A stretch of 64,000 bases of DNA from Oscillospiraceae bacterium (GCA_902762875.1 CACWPS010000007.1:1-64000), one strand, 5' to 3'; shown: positions 42,632 through 52,520, counted from the stretch's first letter. Notes: generated from the sequence alone by a model not told the origin. Numbers and translations are program-made.

Positions 42632-43960
42632 ATGAGGCTTAAGTTAATTTCGGTGTTTTTGGCGGCGGTGCTATGTCTCGCACTTTGCGGCTGTGATATG
42701 TTTGCCACAAATACGGCAGAGCTTTTAAGTCCGCCCGAGCTTTCGGGGGATATTGCGCCTATTGCGGAGGCGATCGCTAAAAATGCCGGCGGCGAATACA
42801 CCTTAAAATATCCCACTAACGGTAATTTTCGCTCGGCAGTTGTGCAAAACGATATTGACGGGGACGGCAGGCTTGAGGCCTTTGCTTTTTACAGTATGAA
42901 GGAGAAGGAAAACGGAACCGACACCGTTAATATGTATATCAGCGTCATAAGCTTTAGCGGCGGTGAGTGGGTTTTTGCGGATAAGCAGAAAATGGTTGCC
43001 GGCGGCGTGGAGCGAATCGACTTTTGCGACCTTGACGGCGACGGCACATCCGAAATTTTAGTGGGTTGGGAAATATACGGCACCAGCGAAATGCAGCTTG
43101 CGGTATACAGCTTTAAGGACTCAAAACTCACCCAGCGCACCCTGCAGAAATACAGCCGTTTTATATGCTGTGACCTTAATGATGACGGATTAAGCGAAAT
43201 TTTAATAATTAGGCTAAGCCCTGCCGAGCAGATTAATACTGCGGGGGTTTATCAGCTTACAGAGGGCGGTGTTACAGAGCTTTATTCCTGCGAGCTTGAT
43301 AGAACCGCTCAGTCGATAGAGGAGCCTATAGTGTCCCATCTTTCTTCCGGCAGACCTGCGGTTTATATTGACGAGATAAAGGGCGTGGGCGCTGTAACCG
43401 AGGTTTTGTTTATTGAAAAAAATCAGCTTGTAAATCCGCTTATGAACGGGGAATCACGGGAGACCTTGGCAACACTCCGCTCGGCGGAAATAGGGGCCAA
43501 GGATATTAACGGTGACGGAATAATAGAAATACCCGTGCAGGAGAATGTGCCTTCAATCACAAAGTCCGACCTTAACGAGAAGCTCTATCTTACAAACTGG
43601 TGCTCCTACAACGGCGAAGCCCTTACCAACCAAATGACCGTAATGATAAATAACAGCGACGGTTATTATTATATCCTCTCCCAAAAATGGACGGGACAAA
43701 TTGCGGTACTTAAGGATACCGATAAAAGACTGCGTGAAATTTACCTTTATAACAGCGAAACCTCTACAGCAGGGGAAATGCTTGTAGGCTTTATGACGGT
43801 GTCCCGAACCGACTGGGAAAGCGAAAAATACGAAAATTCGGGATATGAAAAAATTGCCCAAAATGAAGTGTCGGTTTATTTATGCAAAGTAAGCGATATT
43901 GCGAGGTCACAGGGTCTTACCGAAGAGGTTATAACCAAAAACTTTATATTGACGGAGTAG
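42632..43960 (+). CDS. Lipoprotein with Asp-rich FG-GAP/EF-hand-like repeats
   Basis: 442 residues with a lipoprotein signal (MRLKLISVFLAAVLCLALCG, then CD). Four short repeats of the DxDGDG type are visible: DIDGDGRLEAF, DLDGDGTSEILVG, DLNDDGLSEILII and DINGDGIIEIP. They are typical of Ca-binding beta-propeller-like VCBS/FG-GAP folds. It is followed after eight bases by a response regulator and then a sensor kinase. It may therefore be an accessory sensor or the target of that system. No family name can be given. Confidence 0.8.
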   Translation: MRLKLISVFLAAVLCLALCGCDMFATNTAELLSPPELSGDIAPIAEAIAKNAGGEYTLKYPTNGNFRSAVVQNDIDGDGRLEAFAFYSMKEKENGTDTVNMYISVISFSGGEWVFADKQKMVAGGVERIDFCDLDGDGTSEILVGWEIYGTSEMQLAVYSFKDSKLTQRTLQKYSRFICCDLNDDGLSEILIIRLSPAEQINTAGVYQLTEGGVTELYSCELDRTAQSIEEPIVSHLSSGRPAVYIDEIKGVGAVTEVLFIEKNQLVNPLMNGESRETLATLRSAEIGAKDINGDGIIEIPVQENVPSITKSDLNEKLYLTNWCSYNGEALTNQMTVMINNSDGYYYILSQKWTGQIAVLKDTDKRLREIYLYNSETSTAGEMLVGFMTVSRTDWESEKYENSGYEKIAQNEVSVYLCKVSDIARSQGLTEEVITKNFILTE

Positions 43961-43968
43961 ATTAAAGA

Positions 43969-44673
43969 ATGAAACGCATAATGATAGTTGAGGACGAGGC
44001 GGCAATACGGGAATTTGAGGCCATTAACCTTAAAAGGGTAGGCTACAGCGTAGTAGAGGCGGGCTCGGGCGAAGAGGCGCTTGAAATTTTTGATAATGAC
44101 CTTGACGGCATAGACATAGCCCTGCTTGATATTTCAATGCCGGGAATGGACGGCTTTACCCTATGTAAGGAGCTTAGAAAGCGGAGCGCAACCCTTGGTA
44201 TAATAATGCTTACCGCCAGAACGCAGGAAATGGATAAGATAAGCGGGCTTATGATAGGGGCGGACGATTACATAACAAAGCCCTTTAGCCCCACAGAGCT
44301 TTTAGCAAGGGTGGACTCCCTTTACAGGCGGGTAGAAATGCAGGCGCCAAAATCTGCTCCCGCACCTAATGACGAGATTGTTTTGGGGGAATTTACCCTT
44401 AATCTGCGCCGCAGAACCCTGCTTAAAAACGGTCAAAACATTGAGCTTACACAGGTTGAGTTCCAGATGATAGAGTATTTCTTCAATAACCCCGATGTGG
44501 CGCTCGACCGCACCGATATATTAAGTAAGGTTTGGGGAACAAACTATTTCGGCGAAGAAAAGATTGTAGATGTAAATGTAAGAAGGCTTCGTATGAAGGT
44601 TGAGGACGACCCCTCTCAACCGCAGCGTTTAATCACCGTTTGGGGTATGGGATATAAGTGGAATACCCATTAA
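43969..44673 (+). CDS. OmpR/PhoB-family response regulator
   Basis: The receiver domain has IVEDEAAIREFE, the phospho-acceptor Asp in LLDISMPGMDG (about residue 54) and YITKPFSP. The C-terminal winged helix (about 130-234) has LTQVEFQMIEYFFNN and VDVNVRRLRMKVEDD. 234 residues. It is encoded between the lipoprotein and its cognate kinase, and probably regulates cell-envelope genes and its own operon; the regulon is not visible. Confidence 0.93.
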   Translation: MKRIMIVEDEAAIREFEAINLKRVGYSVVEAGSGEEALEIFDNDLDGIDIALLDISMPGMDGFTLCKELRKRSATLGIIMLTARTQEMDKISGLMIGADDYITKPFSPTELLARVDSLYRRVEMQAPKSAPAPNDEIVLGEFTLNLRRRTLLKNGQNIELTQVEFQMIEYFFNNPDVALDRTDILSKVWGTNYFGEEKIVDVNVRRLRMKVEDDPSQPQRLITVWGMGYKWNTH

Positions 44674-44711
44674 GGGTACTTAAATTATAATTTTTAAAGG
44701 GAGGGCGCACC

Positions 44712-46160
44712 ATGCAGCTTGAAATTAAGTTTAAAAGCATAGCGGCAAGATGGTTTTTTAACATTTTTCTTATTGTGGCGATTATTGTCTGTACGGTGAT
44801 TATCGCCCTTTCGGCCCTAGTAAGCTCCCTTTACACCGAGCGTATAACCACCCTTGCCAATGACCTTACATATGAATTCAACTCCCTTTCCACGGTTGCG
44901 GGAACTAATTTTAAGGATACGGCGGTGGACCTTGCGGAAAACTTCCCCCATAAAACAAAGTTAGAGGTTCAGGTTATTGACAGGGACGGCAGTATTATTG
45001 TAACCACTACAGGCTTTCGCCCGGCAGAGGAGAAGATGCCCGATTATGAGAGGGCAAAAAAGAGCGGCTATGCTTCCCTTAAATGCAAAACCGCCGAGGG
45101 TGAGCGGGTGCTTTGCGGCACTACAGCACTATATGACTCCTCGGGCAGGTATATCGGCGCTTACAGGTGGATTACCTCCCTTAAAAATACCAACAAAATA
45201 ATTACTTGGATGGTTTTATCCCTTGTTTTGGCGGGTCTGCTTATACTGGCATTCTGCGCCTTTTCGGGTTTGTTTTTCATACGCTCCATTGTAAAGCCTA
45301 TAAGGGATGTAAGCAATATCGCAAGAAAGATTGCAATGGGGGATTTTAATTCCCGAATAGAAATTACCAAGAACGACGAGATAGGCGAGCTTTGCGACAC
45401 CATTAACTATATGGCATCGGAATTAAATCAGGCGGAAAACCTCAAGAATGATTTTATTTCCTCTGTTTCCCACGAACTTAGAACCCCTCTTACGGCTATA
45501 AGGGGCTGGGGAGAGACGGCGAAAATGTCCTTAGGCACCGACGAAGAGCTTGTAAAACGGGGACTTGATGTGGTGCTTTCCGAGGCGGACAGACTGTCGG
45601 GCCTTGTTGAGGAGCTGTTGGATTTTTCCCGAATGGAAACAGGGCGACTTTCTGTTGCGGCACAGCCCCTTAATGTTTCGCAGATTTTGTCGGAATCGGT
45701 GGATATGTATATAGAGCTTGCCAGACAGCAGGGATTAGAGCTTATCTATACCCGCTCTGCCGAGGATATGATAGTATCAGGCGACTCCAACCGCTTAAAG
45801 CAGGTCTTTATAAATATAATCGATAATGCGGTTAAGTATACCGAAAAGGGCGGTCAGGTGCTTGTTGACCAGACTGCCGAGGAGGGCTGTGTCAGAATAA
45901 CGGTTAAGGATACGGGTGTGGGAATTCCCGCACAGGATATTGATCGTGTTAAGGAAAAATTCTATAAGGCAAATAAAACCGTAAGGGGCTCAGGCATAGG
46001 TCTTGCGGTTGCGGACGAGATAATAAAACAGCACAACGGCCTTTTGTTTATCGAAAGCGACGAGGGCGTGGGAACTACCGTCACCATTGTGCTTTCCCTT
46101 TATGAGCCGGAGGAAACAGAGCAAACCGAAGCAGAGCAGTCCGAAGAAAAGGAGAATTAG
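44712..46160 (+). CDS. Membrane sensor histidine kinase
   Basis: 482 residues. A first membrane helix (about 14-40) is followed by an extracytoplasmic domain of roughly 120 residues (LEVQVIDRDGSIIVTTTGF suggests a Cache/PAS-like sensor). A second helix (about 163-195), HAMP, and HisKA with SVSHELRTPLTAI (His about 254) follow. The ATPase domain has NIIDNAVKYTEKGG, DTGVGIP and GSGIGLAV. The C-terminal tail is Glu/Thr-rich. The partner is the response regulator directly upstream. GGGAGG precedes the ATG. Confidence 0.92.
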   Translation: MQLEIKFKSIAARWFFNIFLIVAIIVCTVIIALSALVSSLYTERITTLANDLTYEFNSLSTVAGTNFKDTAVDLAENFPHKTKLEVQVIDRDGSIIVTTTGFRPAEEKMPDYERAKKSGYASLKCKTAEGERVLCGTTALYDSSGRYIGAYRWITSLKNTNKIITWMVLSLVLAGLLILAFCAFSGLFFIRSIVKPIRDVSNIARKIAMGDFNSRIEITKNDEIGELCDTINYMASELNQAENLKNDFISSVSHELRTPLTAIRGWGETAKMSLGTDEELVKRGLDVVLSEADRLSGLVEELLDFSRMETGRLSVAAQPLNVSQILSESVDMYIELARQQGLELIYTRSAEDMIVSGDSNRLKQVFINIIDNAVKYTEKGGQVLVDQTAEEGCVRITVKDTGVGIPAQDIDRVKEKFYKANKTVRGSGIGLAVADEIIKQHNGLLFIESDEGVGTTVTIVLSLYEPEETEQTEAEQSEEKEN

Positions 46161-47150
46161 ATGGCAAAGTACACTTCAATAGGTGGTCAGGCGCTGATAG
46201 AGGGCATTATGATGAAAAGTCCCGAGAAAACTGCGCTTGCGGTAAGAATGCCCGATAAATCAATAGACATAACCTACTTAGACGGCAAAAGCATCAGAGA
46301 AAGGTATAAAATCTTAAAGCTCCCCATACTTAGAGGCATAGCGGGCTTTATAGAAGCTATGATACAGGGCTACAAGGCGATGATGCTTTCCGCCGATAAG
46401 TCGGGTTTTACAGACCTTAGTGAGGAAGAAAAGGAAAAGACCGAGGACGATAAGAAAAATGAAAGCGCCCTTATGAGCGTTATTATGGTGATAGCTACAG
46501 TACTTGGTGTTGCCCTTGCGGTTGTGCTTTTTATGCTGCTGCCGAGGCTTGCGGTCCAGGGACTGACTGCGATATTTAAGGCGGAGTTTTCCCCCGTTGT
46601 CCGTTCAAGTATAGAACAGCTTTTAAAGCTTACCATATTTGTTGCCTATGTTTGGGCGGTATCCTTTATGAAGGATATAAAACGGGTGTTTATGTACCAC
46701 GGTGCAGAGCATAAGACCATTTTCTGTTACGAAAAGGGACTGCCTTTGACGGTCGAAAATGTAAGAACACAGCGCCGTTTCCACCCCCGCTGCGGCACCT
46801 CGTTTATGATTCTTATGATACTTGTAAGCATTATTTTTTCAACATTAGTGCAGATTATTTTCCCCGGTGTTTACAATATCTATTGGCTGTGGGTGGTAAT
46901 AAAAATCCTTTTAATCCCCCTTGTATGCGGTGCGGGCTTTGAGGTGCTTAAAATCTGCGGCAGATATGATAATTTGTTTACTAAAATCATTTCCGCACCG
47001 GGACTGTGGCTTCAAAGGCTTACCACCAAGGAGCCCGACGACGGTATGATAGAAATTGCCATAGCGGCGCTTAAGGCCTGCGAGCCTGCCGTACCCGATG
47101 TTGACCGCAGTATTGACAGAACAGAAGAAACGGACGAAACAGAAGAATGA
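46161..47150 (+). CDS. DUF1385 membrane protein (YqhQ-like)
   Basis: 329 residues. The family signature GGQALIEGIMMKSPEKTALA starts the protein, and FMYHGAEHKTIFCYEKG with nearby FHPRCGTSFM is the central His/Cys motif. Four helices follow in two pairs. From family knowledge the gene often neighbours prmC and prfA in Firmicutes, as here, but its function is not established. It begins immediately after the kinase stop, so it may be cotranscribed with the two-component genes. Confidence 0.88.
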   Translation: MAKYTSIGGQALIEGIMMKSPEKTALAVRMPDKSIDITYLDGKSIRERYKILKLPILRGIAGFIEAMIQGYKAMMLSADKSGFTDLSEEEKEKTEDDKKNESALMSVIMVIATVLGVALAVVLFMLLPRLAVQGLTAIFKAEFSPVVRSSIEQLLKLTIFVAYVWAVSFMKDIKRVFMYHGAEHKTIFCYEKGLPLTVENVRTQRRFHPRCGTSFMILMILVSIIFSTLVQIIFPGVYNIYWLWVVIKILLIPLVCGAGFEVLKICGRYDNLFTKIISAPGLWLQRLTTKEPDDGMIEIAIAALKACEPAVPDVDRSIDRTEETDETEE

Positions 47151-47986
47151 ATATATTTGAAGCCTACAACAGTATCAAAAAGGCGCTTGAGGGTGCGGGA
47201 ATTGAGGACTATGTCTTCGAGGCAAAGCAGATTATAAAGCATATAACAGGCTTTTCAAGCACCGAGATACTGATGAATTATACAAAGGAGCTTACCGAGT
47301 TTCAGAGCAATAATCTGACGGCGATATTAAAGCAAAGGGAGCTTAGATACCCCCTGCAATATATCTTCGGCGAGTGGTCCTTTTACGGAAGAGATTTTTA
47401 TGTAGGACCGGGAGTGTTAGTACCGAGGGCAGATACCGAAACGGTAATTGAGGTCTGTACCGATTACCTAAAGGATAAAACGGAGTCTAAAATCTTAGAC
47501 CTTTGCGCAGGGAGCGGATGTATAGGCATAACCCTCTCTAAGGAAAAAGAGGATAGCGTTTGCCTAATGGTTGAAAAATACCCCGAGGCTATGAGGTATG
47601 CCGAAAAAAATATCACACGCAATAAGGCGGAAAACGCCAAGGTGATTTCGGGCGATATTTTCTGCGGTGCGGGTGCAGAAGAAAAATACGACCTGATAGT
47701 AAGCAATCCCCCCTATGTTGCCGAAGAGGGCGATATAGAGGTTTCCCCCGAAACAAAGTACGAGCCCGAAACAGCACTTTTAGGCGGCGGGGACGGACTT
47801 AAGTTCTACAGGGCAATTACCGAGAATTATAAGGACTCCCTTAAAGAAAAGGGTATGCTTTGTTTTGAGGTGGGCATAGGGCAGGCAGACCCTGTTAAGG
47901 AGATATTAAATGCCGCAGGCTTTACCGATATAGGCACTAAAAAAGATTTGAACGGTATTGAACGGGCGGTTTACGCATACAAATAA
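47147..47986 (+). CDS. prmC: Release factor glutamine methyltransferase PrmC
   Basis: Methylates the GGQ glutamine of class I release factors. The N-terminal helical domain is followed by the SAM site (LDLCAGSGCIGITLS) and the substrate-binding NPPY motif (SNPPYVAEEGDIE, near residue 187). 279 residues, complete. It overlaps the DUF1385 gene by four bases (ATGA). The usual neighbour prfA is not in the window. Confidence 0.94.
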   Translation: MNIFEAYNSIKKALEGAGIEDYVFEAKQIIKHITGFSSTEILMNYTKELTEFQSNNLTAILKQRELRYPLQYIFGEWSFYGRDFYVGPGVLVPRADTETVIEVCTDYLKDKTESKILDLCAGSGCIGITLSKEKEDSVCLMVEKYPEAMRYAEKNITRNKAENAKVISGDIFCGAGAEEKYDLIVSNPPYVAEEGDIEVSPETKYEPETALLGGGDGLKFYRAITENYKDSLKEKGMLCFEVGIGQADPVKEILNAAGFTDIGTKKDLNGIERAVYAYK

Positions 47987-48010
47987 AAATTTAAGGAACG
48001 GTGAAATAGA

Positions 48011-49165
48011 ATGGCACAGAAAACAAACATTAAAACACCCGTAAAGGTTACCGAGACAGAGGGTAAGGAAAAGGCTCTCAAAACCGCAATGGAACAGATT
48101 GAAAAGCAGTTCGGCAAGGGTGCGGTTATGAGACTGGGCGAAAATGTGGGAATGAATGTGGAGTCCATACACACAGGCTCCCTTACCTTGGACTTAGCCC
48201 TCGGAATAGGCGGTATCCCTAAGGGCAGAATTATAGAGATTTACGGCCCCGAATCCTCGGGTAAAACCACCGTTGCGCTCCACTGTGTAGCCGAGGCGCA
48301 AAAAGCGGGGGGCACCGCCGCATTTATAGATGTTGAGCACGCATTAGACCCTGTTTATGCTAAAAAGCTTGGGGTAGATATTGACGGCCTGCTTGTATCC
48401 CAGCCCGATTCGGGCGAGCAGGCGCTGGAAATTGCCGAGGCGCTTGTGCGTTCGGGTGCTATTGATATTATAGTTATCGACTCGGTAGCCGCCCTTGTTA
48501 CAAAGGCGGAAATTGAGGGGGAAATGGGGGACTCCCATGTAGGTCAGTTAGCCCGCCTTATGTCACAGGCGTTAAGAAAGCTTACGGGTGCGCTTGCTAA
48601 GACCGACTGTGCGGCTATATTTATTAACCAGCTGCGTGAGAAAATCGGCGTTATGTACGGCAACCCCGAAACCACCACCGGCGGCAGAGCTTTAAAGTTC
48701 TATTCAAGCGTGCGTATTGATGTGCGCAAGGGGGACCAGATTAAGGACGGCGGCGAGGTTATAGGCAACCGCACAAAGGTTAAGATTGTTAAAAACAAGG
48801 TAGCTCCCCCCTTTAAGGCGGCAGAGTTCGATATTATGTACGGCGAGGGTATTTCCCATGTGGGCGAGCTTGTGGATGTGGGCGTTGAAACCAATATACT
48901 TAAGAAATCGGGCGCATGGTTCTATTACGGCGATACAAGGCTCGGTCAGGGACGGGATAATGTTAAAAAGCTGTTCCTTGACAATCCTGAATTGGCCAAA
49001 GAGATAGAGGATAAAATTTTTGCCGCAGTGAAGTCCGGCACAGAGGTTACGGGCGTTTCGGCAGAGCCGAGCGAGGGTGACAGCGAGCCTGTAATCGAGC
49101 CTACCGCACCCGAGAATATCCGTCCCCGCAAAAAGGTGGATATTGATATAGCGGTTGACGAATAA
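48011..49165 (+). CDS. recA: Recombinase RecA
   Basis: ATP-dependent DNA strand-exchange protein and SOS coprotease. Walker A is [13 protein letters not shown] (about 78-90), followed by [28 protein letters not shown] and [20 protein letters not shown]. 384 residues with an acidic C-terminal tail. An AACGGTG stretch precedes the start. No LexA box is clear upstream. The stop overlaps recX by one base as TAATG. Confidence 0.98.
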   Translation: MAQKTNIKTPVKVTETEGKEKALKTAMEQIEKQFGKGAVMRLGENVGMNVESIHTGSLTLDLALGIGGIPKGRIIEIYGPESSGKTTVALHCVAEAQKAGGTAAFIDVEHALDPVYAKKLGVDIDGLLVSQPDSGEQALEIAEALVRSGAIDIIVIDSVAALVTKAEIEGEMGDSHVGQLARLMSQALRKLTGALAKTDCAAIFINQLREKIGVMYGNPETTTGGRALKFYSSVRIDVRKGDQIKDGGEVIGNRTKVKIVKNKVAPPFKAAEFDIMYGEGISHVGELVDVGVETNILKKSGAWFYYGDTRLGQGRDNVKKLFLDNPELAKEIEDKIFAAVKSGTEVTGVSAEPSEGDSEPVIEPTAPENIRPRKKVDIDIAVDE

Positions 49166-49788
49166 TGCTTATCACCGAAGCGCAAAAGCAAAAAAAGCAC
49201 CTTACAAGGCTTGTTTTTGAGGACGGCAGTGAGGCTTTTTTGGATAATGACATTTGTATAAATTACTCACTAAAGCCCCAGACGCAAATTTCCGAGGAAG
49301 AGCTTAAAAAGCTTACCTACGAATCGGAATATGTAAGGGCGAAATCGAGAGCCCTTTGGTACTTAGACCGTGCCGACCGCACCGAAAAGGGTATGTACGA
49401 AAAGCTTGTAACAGCGGGGTTTGACAAAAAGGCCAGCGCCGCAGTTGTGGGCAGATTTGTTGAGGTAGGGCTTATTGACGACCGCCGCTTTGCTGAGAAT
49501 TTTGCCGAAAAATGCAAGGACGCCAACATCTCAAAGCGGGAGGGAATAAGGAAATTACTCTCTAAAGGTGTTCCTTATGATATTGCAAACGAGGTCTTCT
49601 CCGAAACCGAGGTGGACGAGGAGGAGCAGGTGCTGGCGGTAATTGAAAAAAAGTATGCACGAAAACTCACACAGGAAAACGGCGTACAAAGGGTTTACGC
49701 CGCACTTGTAAGAAAGGGCTTTTCCTTTTCGTCGGTAAAAAGCGCCCTTAAAAAATACAGCGAAGAGCTTGAATACAGCGAGGAATAG
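49165..49788 (+). CDS. recX: Regulatory protein RecX
   Basis: Modulates RecA filaments. 207 residues of helical repeats; the conserved part is ALWYLDRADRTEKGMYEKLV, GLIDDRRFAENFAEKC and KRVY-like YAALVRKGFSFSSVKSAL. It is translationally coupled to recA by TAATG, the classic pairing. The N-terminal 60 residues are a less conserved extension. Confidence 0.9.
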   Translation: MLITEAQKQKKHLTRLVFEDGSEAFLDNDICINYSLKPQTQISEEELKKLTYESEYVRAKSRALWYLDRADRTEKGMYEKLVTAGFDKKASAAVVGRFVEVGLIDDRRFAENFAEKCKDANISKREGIRKLLSKGVPYDIANEVFSETEVDEEEQVLAVIEKKYARKLTQENGVQRVYAALVRKGFSFSSVKSALKKYSEELEYSEE

Positions 49789-49865
49789 CGTGAAAAATCA
49801 CGCAAAAAATATAAAGACGCCTGTTTCTCGCCTTTGTTACCAAAGGCAACCGAAACAGATGCGAT

Positions 49866-49930
49866 ATAATAATCACCATTTTGGTGAGTTTGCGTTGCAT
49901 TTAGTGTCTTGAAAAAATGGTGATTATTAT
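49866..49930 (+). promoter_or_regulatory. 17-bp inverted repeat enclosing the rimO translation start
   Basis: ATAATAATCACCATTTT (49866-49882) is the exact reverse complement of bases 49914-49930. The loop is 31 bases and contains a second small hairpin option. The 3' arm includes the GGTGA ribosome site and the ATG at 49929, so folding of the RNA would hide the start of rimO. A GC-rich hairpin (GCCTTTG/CAAAGGC) lies just upstream. Confidence 0.6.
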
Positions 49931-51254
49931 GTATAAGATTAGTATGGTGTCTTTGGGTTGCCCTAAAAATCAGGTTGATGCCGAAATGATGCTAAGCACC
50001 CTTAAAAGCGCAGGGTTTGAGATAGGAGCCGAGGAATCGGAAGCGGACGCAATTATTATTAACACCTGTGGCTTTATTGAGGACGCCAAAAAGGAAGCTA
50101 TAGAAAATATCCTTGAAGCCGCCGAGTATAAAAAGAACGGCAACTGCAAGGCGCTTATTGTCACAGGCTGTCTTGCCGAGCGCTACAAGGACGATGTAAC
50201 CGAGGAAATCCCCGAGGTTGATGTATGCGTAGGTATCGGCAAAAACGGGGATATTGCAAAAATCGTAGCCGAGGCTTTAAAGGGCGAACACAAAAACGCC
50301 TACGGTGAAAAGTGGGAGCTCAATTTAAACGGCGGCAGAATTTTGGGCTCATATCCCTTTACCACCTATTTAAAGGTGGCGGACGGGTGCGACAACTACT
50401 GTACCTACTGCGCAATACCCAAAATCAGGGGCAGACTTCGCTCAAGAAAAATTGAGGACTGCGTTGCCGAGGCAAGGAAATTAGCCGAGGGCGGAGTAAA
50501 GGAATTAACGGTAGTGGCGCAGGATACCACCGCCTACGGGGAAGATATTTACGGAAAGCCTATGCTGTCAGAGCTGTTAAAAGAGCTTTGCAAAATTGAG
50601 GGACTGCATTGGATAAGAACCCTTTACACCTACCCCGACCGCATTACCGATGAGCTGCTTGATACGGTGGCGAGGGAGCCTAAATTGGTAAAATATTTCG
50701 ACATTCCGCTCCAGCATGTAAATGGGGATATATTAAAGCGAATGAACCGCAGGGGGGATTGCGAAAGCTTAAAAGCGCTTATTAATAAAATACGGGCGAA
50801 AATCCCCGATGTAACCCTTAGAACCACACTTATAACGGGCTTCCCCGGGGAAACCGAGGAGCAGTTCTGCGAATTAGCGCAGTTTGTAAAGGAAATGCGG
50901 TTTGATAGATTAGGCTGTTTCACCTATTCAGCCGAGGAAGATACCGTAGCCGCAACCTTCGAGGACCAGATAGACGCTCAAACAAAGCAGGACAGAATGG
51001 ATAACATAATGGATATGCAGATGACCATATCCGCCGAGAAGAACGAGGAAAAGGTGGGTACGGTTACCGAGGTGCTTATTGAAGGCTTCGACGATTACAT
51101 TAAATGCTACTTCGGCAGAACCCCCGCCGACGCCCCCGAGGTTGACGGAAAAATATTCTTTATGTCGGGCCGTCCGCTTAAAATCGGCGACTTTGTAAAG
51201 GTACAGGTAAACGATTGCCTTGATTACGATTTGTTGGGAGAGTTATGTGAATGA
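49929..51254 (+). CDS. rimO: Ribosomal protein S12 methylthiotransferase RimO
   Basis: Radical-SAM enzyme that adds a methylthio group to an Asp of ribosomal protein S12. The N-terminal cluster domain starts MVSLGCPKNQVDAEMML; the radical SAM motif is CDNYCTYCAIPKIRGRLRSR; a TRAM domain ends the protein. I choose ATG 49929 because GGTGA lies before it; ATG 49917 is in frame but lacks a ribosome site. About 441 residues. The start is inside a long hairpin. It overlaps pgsA by four bases. Confidence 0.93.
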   Translation: MYKISMVSLGCPKNQVDAEMMLSTLKSAGFEIGAEESEADAIIINTCGFIEDAKKEAIENILEAAEYKKNGNCKALIVTGCLAERYKDDVTEEIPEVDVCVGIGKNGDIAKIVAEALKGEHKNAYGEKWELNLNGGRILGSYPFTTYLKVADGCDNYCTYCAIPKIRGRLRSRKIEDCVAEARKLAEGGVKELTVVAQDTTAYGEDIYGKPMLSELLKELCKIEGLHWIRTLYTYPDRITDELLDTVAREPKLVKYFDIPLQHVNGDILKRMNRRGDCESLKALINKIRAKIPDVTLRTTLITGFPGETEEQFCELAQFVKEMRFDRLGCFTYSAEEDTVAATFEDQIDAQTKQDRMDNIMDMQMTISAEKNEEKVGTVTEVLIEGFDDYIKCYFGRTPADAPEVDGKIFFMSGRPLKIGDFVKVQVNDCLDYDLLGELCE

Positions 51255-51832
51255 ATACACCGAATAAATTAACAATAGCAAGAATAATTGCAACCCCGTT
51301 TTTTATGGCGGCGCTTATGATTGAGTTTCCCTTCCACTACACCGTAGCGCTGATACTCTTTATCGCCGCCTCACTTACCGATATGATTGACGGTAAAATG
51401 GCAAGAAAATACAATATGATAACCGATTTCGGCAAGTTTTTAGACCCCCTTGCCGATAAAATGCTCACCACCGCCGCATTTTTGGGCTTTATTAAAATGG
51501 GCATAGGCTGGCAGGTGACCTGGATTGCCTTTATCGTACTGTTCAGGGAGTTTTTGATTTCCTCTTTGCGCCTTGTTGTGGTTTCAAGCGGCGGCAAGGT
51601 AATAGCGGCTAATATGTGGGGCAAGTGTAAAACCGTAAGCCAGATGGCGGGCATAATTTTAGCCCTCTTTGCCTATGTGCTTATTTCGGATTTCGGAATA
51701 AACAATGCGGTATTTGTTTCTGTCTGCAATATAATAATCAGCATACTTTTCTGGGCTTCCGCAGTATTATGTATTATATCGGGAGCAATTTATCTGAAAG
51801 ACAGCAAGGAGTATATCGACCCGTCCAAGTAA
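51251..51832 (+). CDS. pgsA: CDP-diacylglycerol-glycerol-3-phosphate 3-phosphatidyltransferase
   Basis: Makes phosphatidylglycerol phosphate, the first step to phosphatidylglycerol. The CDP-alcohol phosphotransferase signature DGKMARKYNMITDFGKFLDP has all conserved Asp residues. 193 residues with about five helices. ATGA overlap with rimO. Phosphatidylglycerol is also the glycerol-phosphate donor for the LTA-synthase-like enzyme encoded at 20204-22417. Confidence 0.94.
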   Translation: MNTPNKLTIARIIATPFFMAALMIEFPFHYTVALILFIAASLTDMIDGKMARKYNMITDFGKFLDPLADKMLTTAAFLGFIKMGIGWQVTWIAFIVLFREFLISSLRLVVVSSGGKVIAANMWGKCKTVSQMAGIILALFAYVLISDFGINNAVFVSVCNIIISILFWASAVLCIISGAIYLKDSKEYIDPSK

Positions 51833-51857
51833 GTACGGGTTTTGGGAGGTTATTTAT

Positions 51858-52520
51858 TTGTTTGACAGACTTCGTGAGGATGTAAATGCGGTAAGGGACA
51901 GAGACCCCGCCGCACGGAGCTTTTTGGAGGTTTTACTGCTTTATCCCGGGGTTAAAGCCATAAGAATGTATAGAAGAGCCCATTATTATTATGAGCACGG
52001 CTGGCTTTTCTTGGCGCGCTATGTTTCCCAAAGGGCGGCGAGGAAAACGGGTATTGAAATTCACCCCGGCGCTAAAATAGGAAGACGGCTGGTAATAGAC
52101 CACGGAACGGGTATAGTAATAGGCGAGACCACCGAGATAGGGGATGATGTGCTTATCTATCAGGGTGTCACCTTGGGCGGTACGGGAAAGGATACCGGAA
52201 AGCGCCACCCCACCGTTGGAAACAATGTTATGATAAGTGCGGGCGCAAAGGTTTTAGGGCCCTTTAAGATTGGCGACAATTCCCGCATTGCGGCGGGAGC
52301 GGTAGTGCTTGAGGAAGTGCCGCCCAACTGTACTGTTGTGGGCGTGCCCGCAAGGGTAGTAAGGCAGGACGGCAAAAAGGTGGGCTGTGCACAGAGCCTT
52401 GACCAAATTCATATTCCCGACCCTGTCAAGCAGAAGATGGAATGTCTTGAAAAAAGGATTAAAGAGCTTGAAAAGCAGGTTTGCGGCATAGAAGGAGAAG
52501 ACCAAGATGAGGATATTTAA
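51858..52520 (+). CDS. cysE: Serine O-acetyltransferase
   Basis: Acetylates serine for cysteine synthesis. The N-terminal helical part (FDRLREDVNAVRDRDPAARS) precedes left-handed beta-helix repeats (GIEIHPGAKIGRRLVIDHGT, IGDDVLIYQGVTLGG, PTVGNNVMISAGAKVLG). The start is TTG 51858 with GGGAGG (51844-51849) upstream. The 220-residue protein has a charged helical C-terminal tail. It overlaps cysS by 14 bases, so cysteine supply and its tRNA charging are coexpressed. Confidence 0.94.
   Translation: MFDRLREDVNAVRDRDPAARSFLEVLLLYPGVKAIRMYRRAHYYYEHGWLFLARYVSQRAARKTGIEIHPGAKIGRRLVIDHGTGIVIGETTEIGDDVLIYQGVTLGGTGKDTGKRHPTVGNNVMISAGAKVLGPFKIGDNSRIAAGAVVLEEVPPNCTVVGVPARVVRQDGKKVGCAQSLDQIHIPDPVKQKMECLEKRIKELEKQVCGIEGEDQDEDI

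Noticed and set aside
51833..51857. T-box riboswitch before cysE-cysS
   Set aside because: Only 25 bases separate pgsA and cysE; there is no space for a T-box or a terminator.
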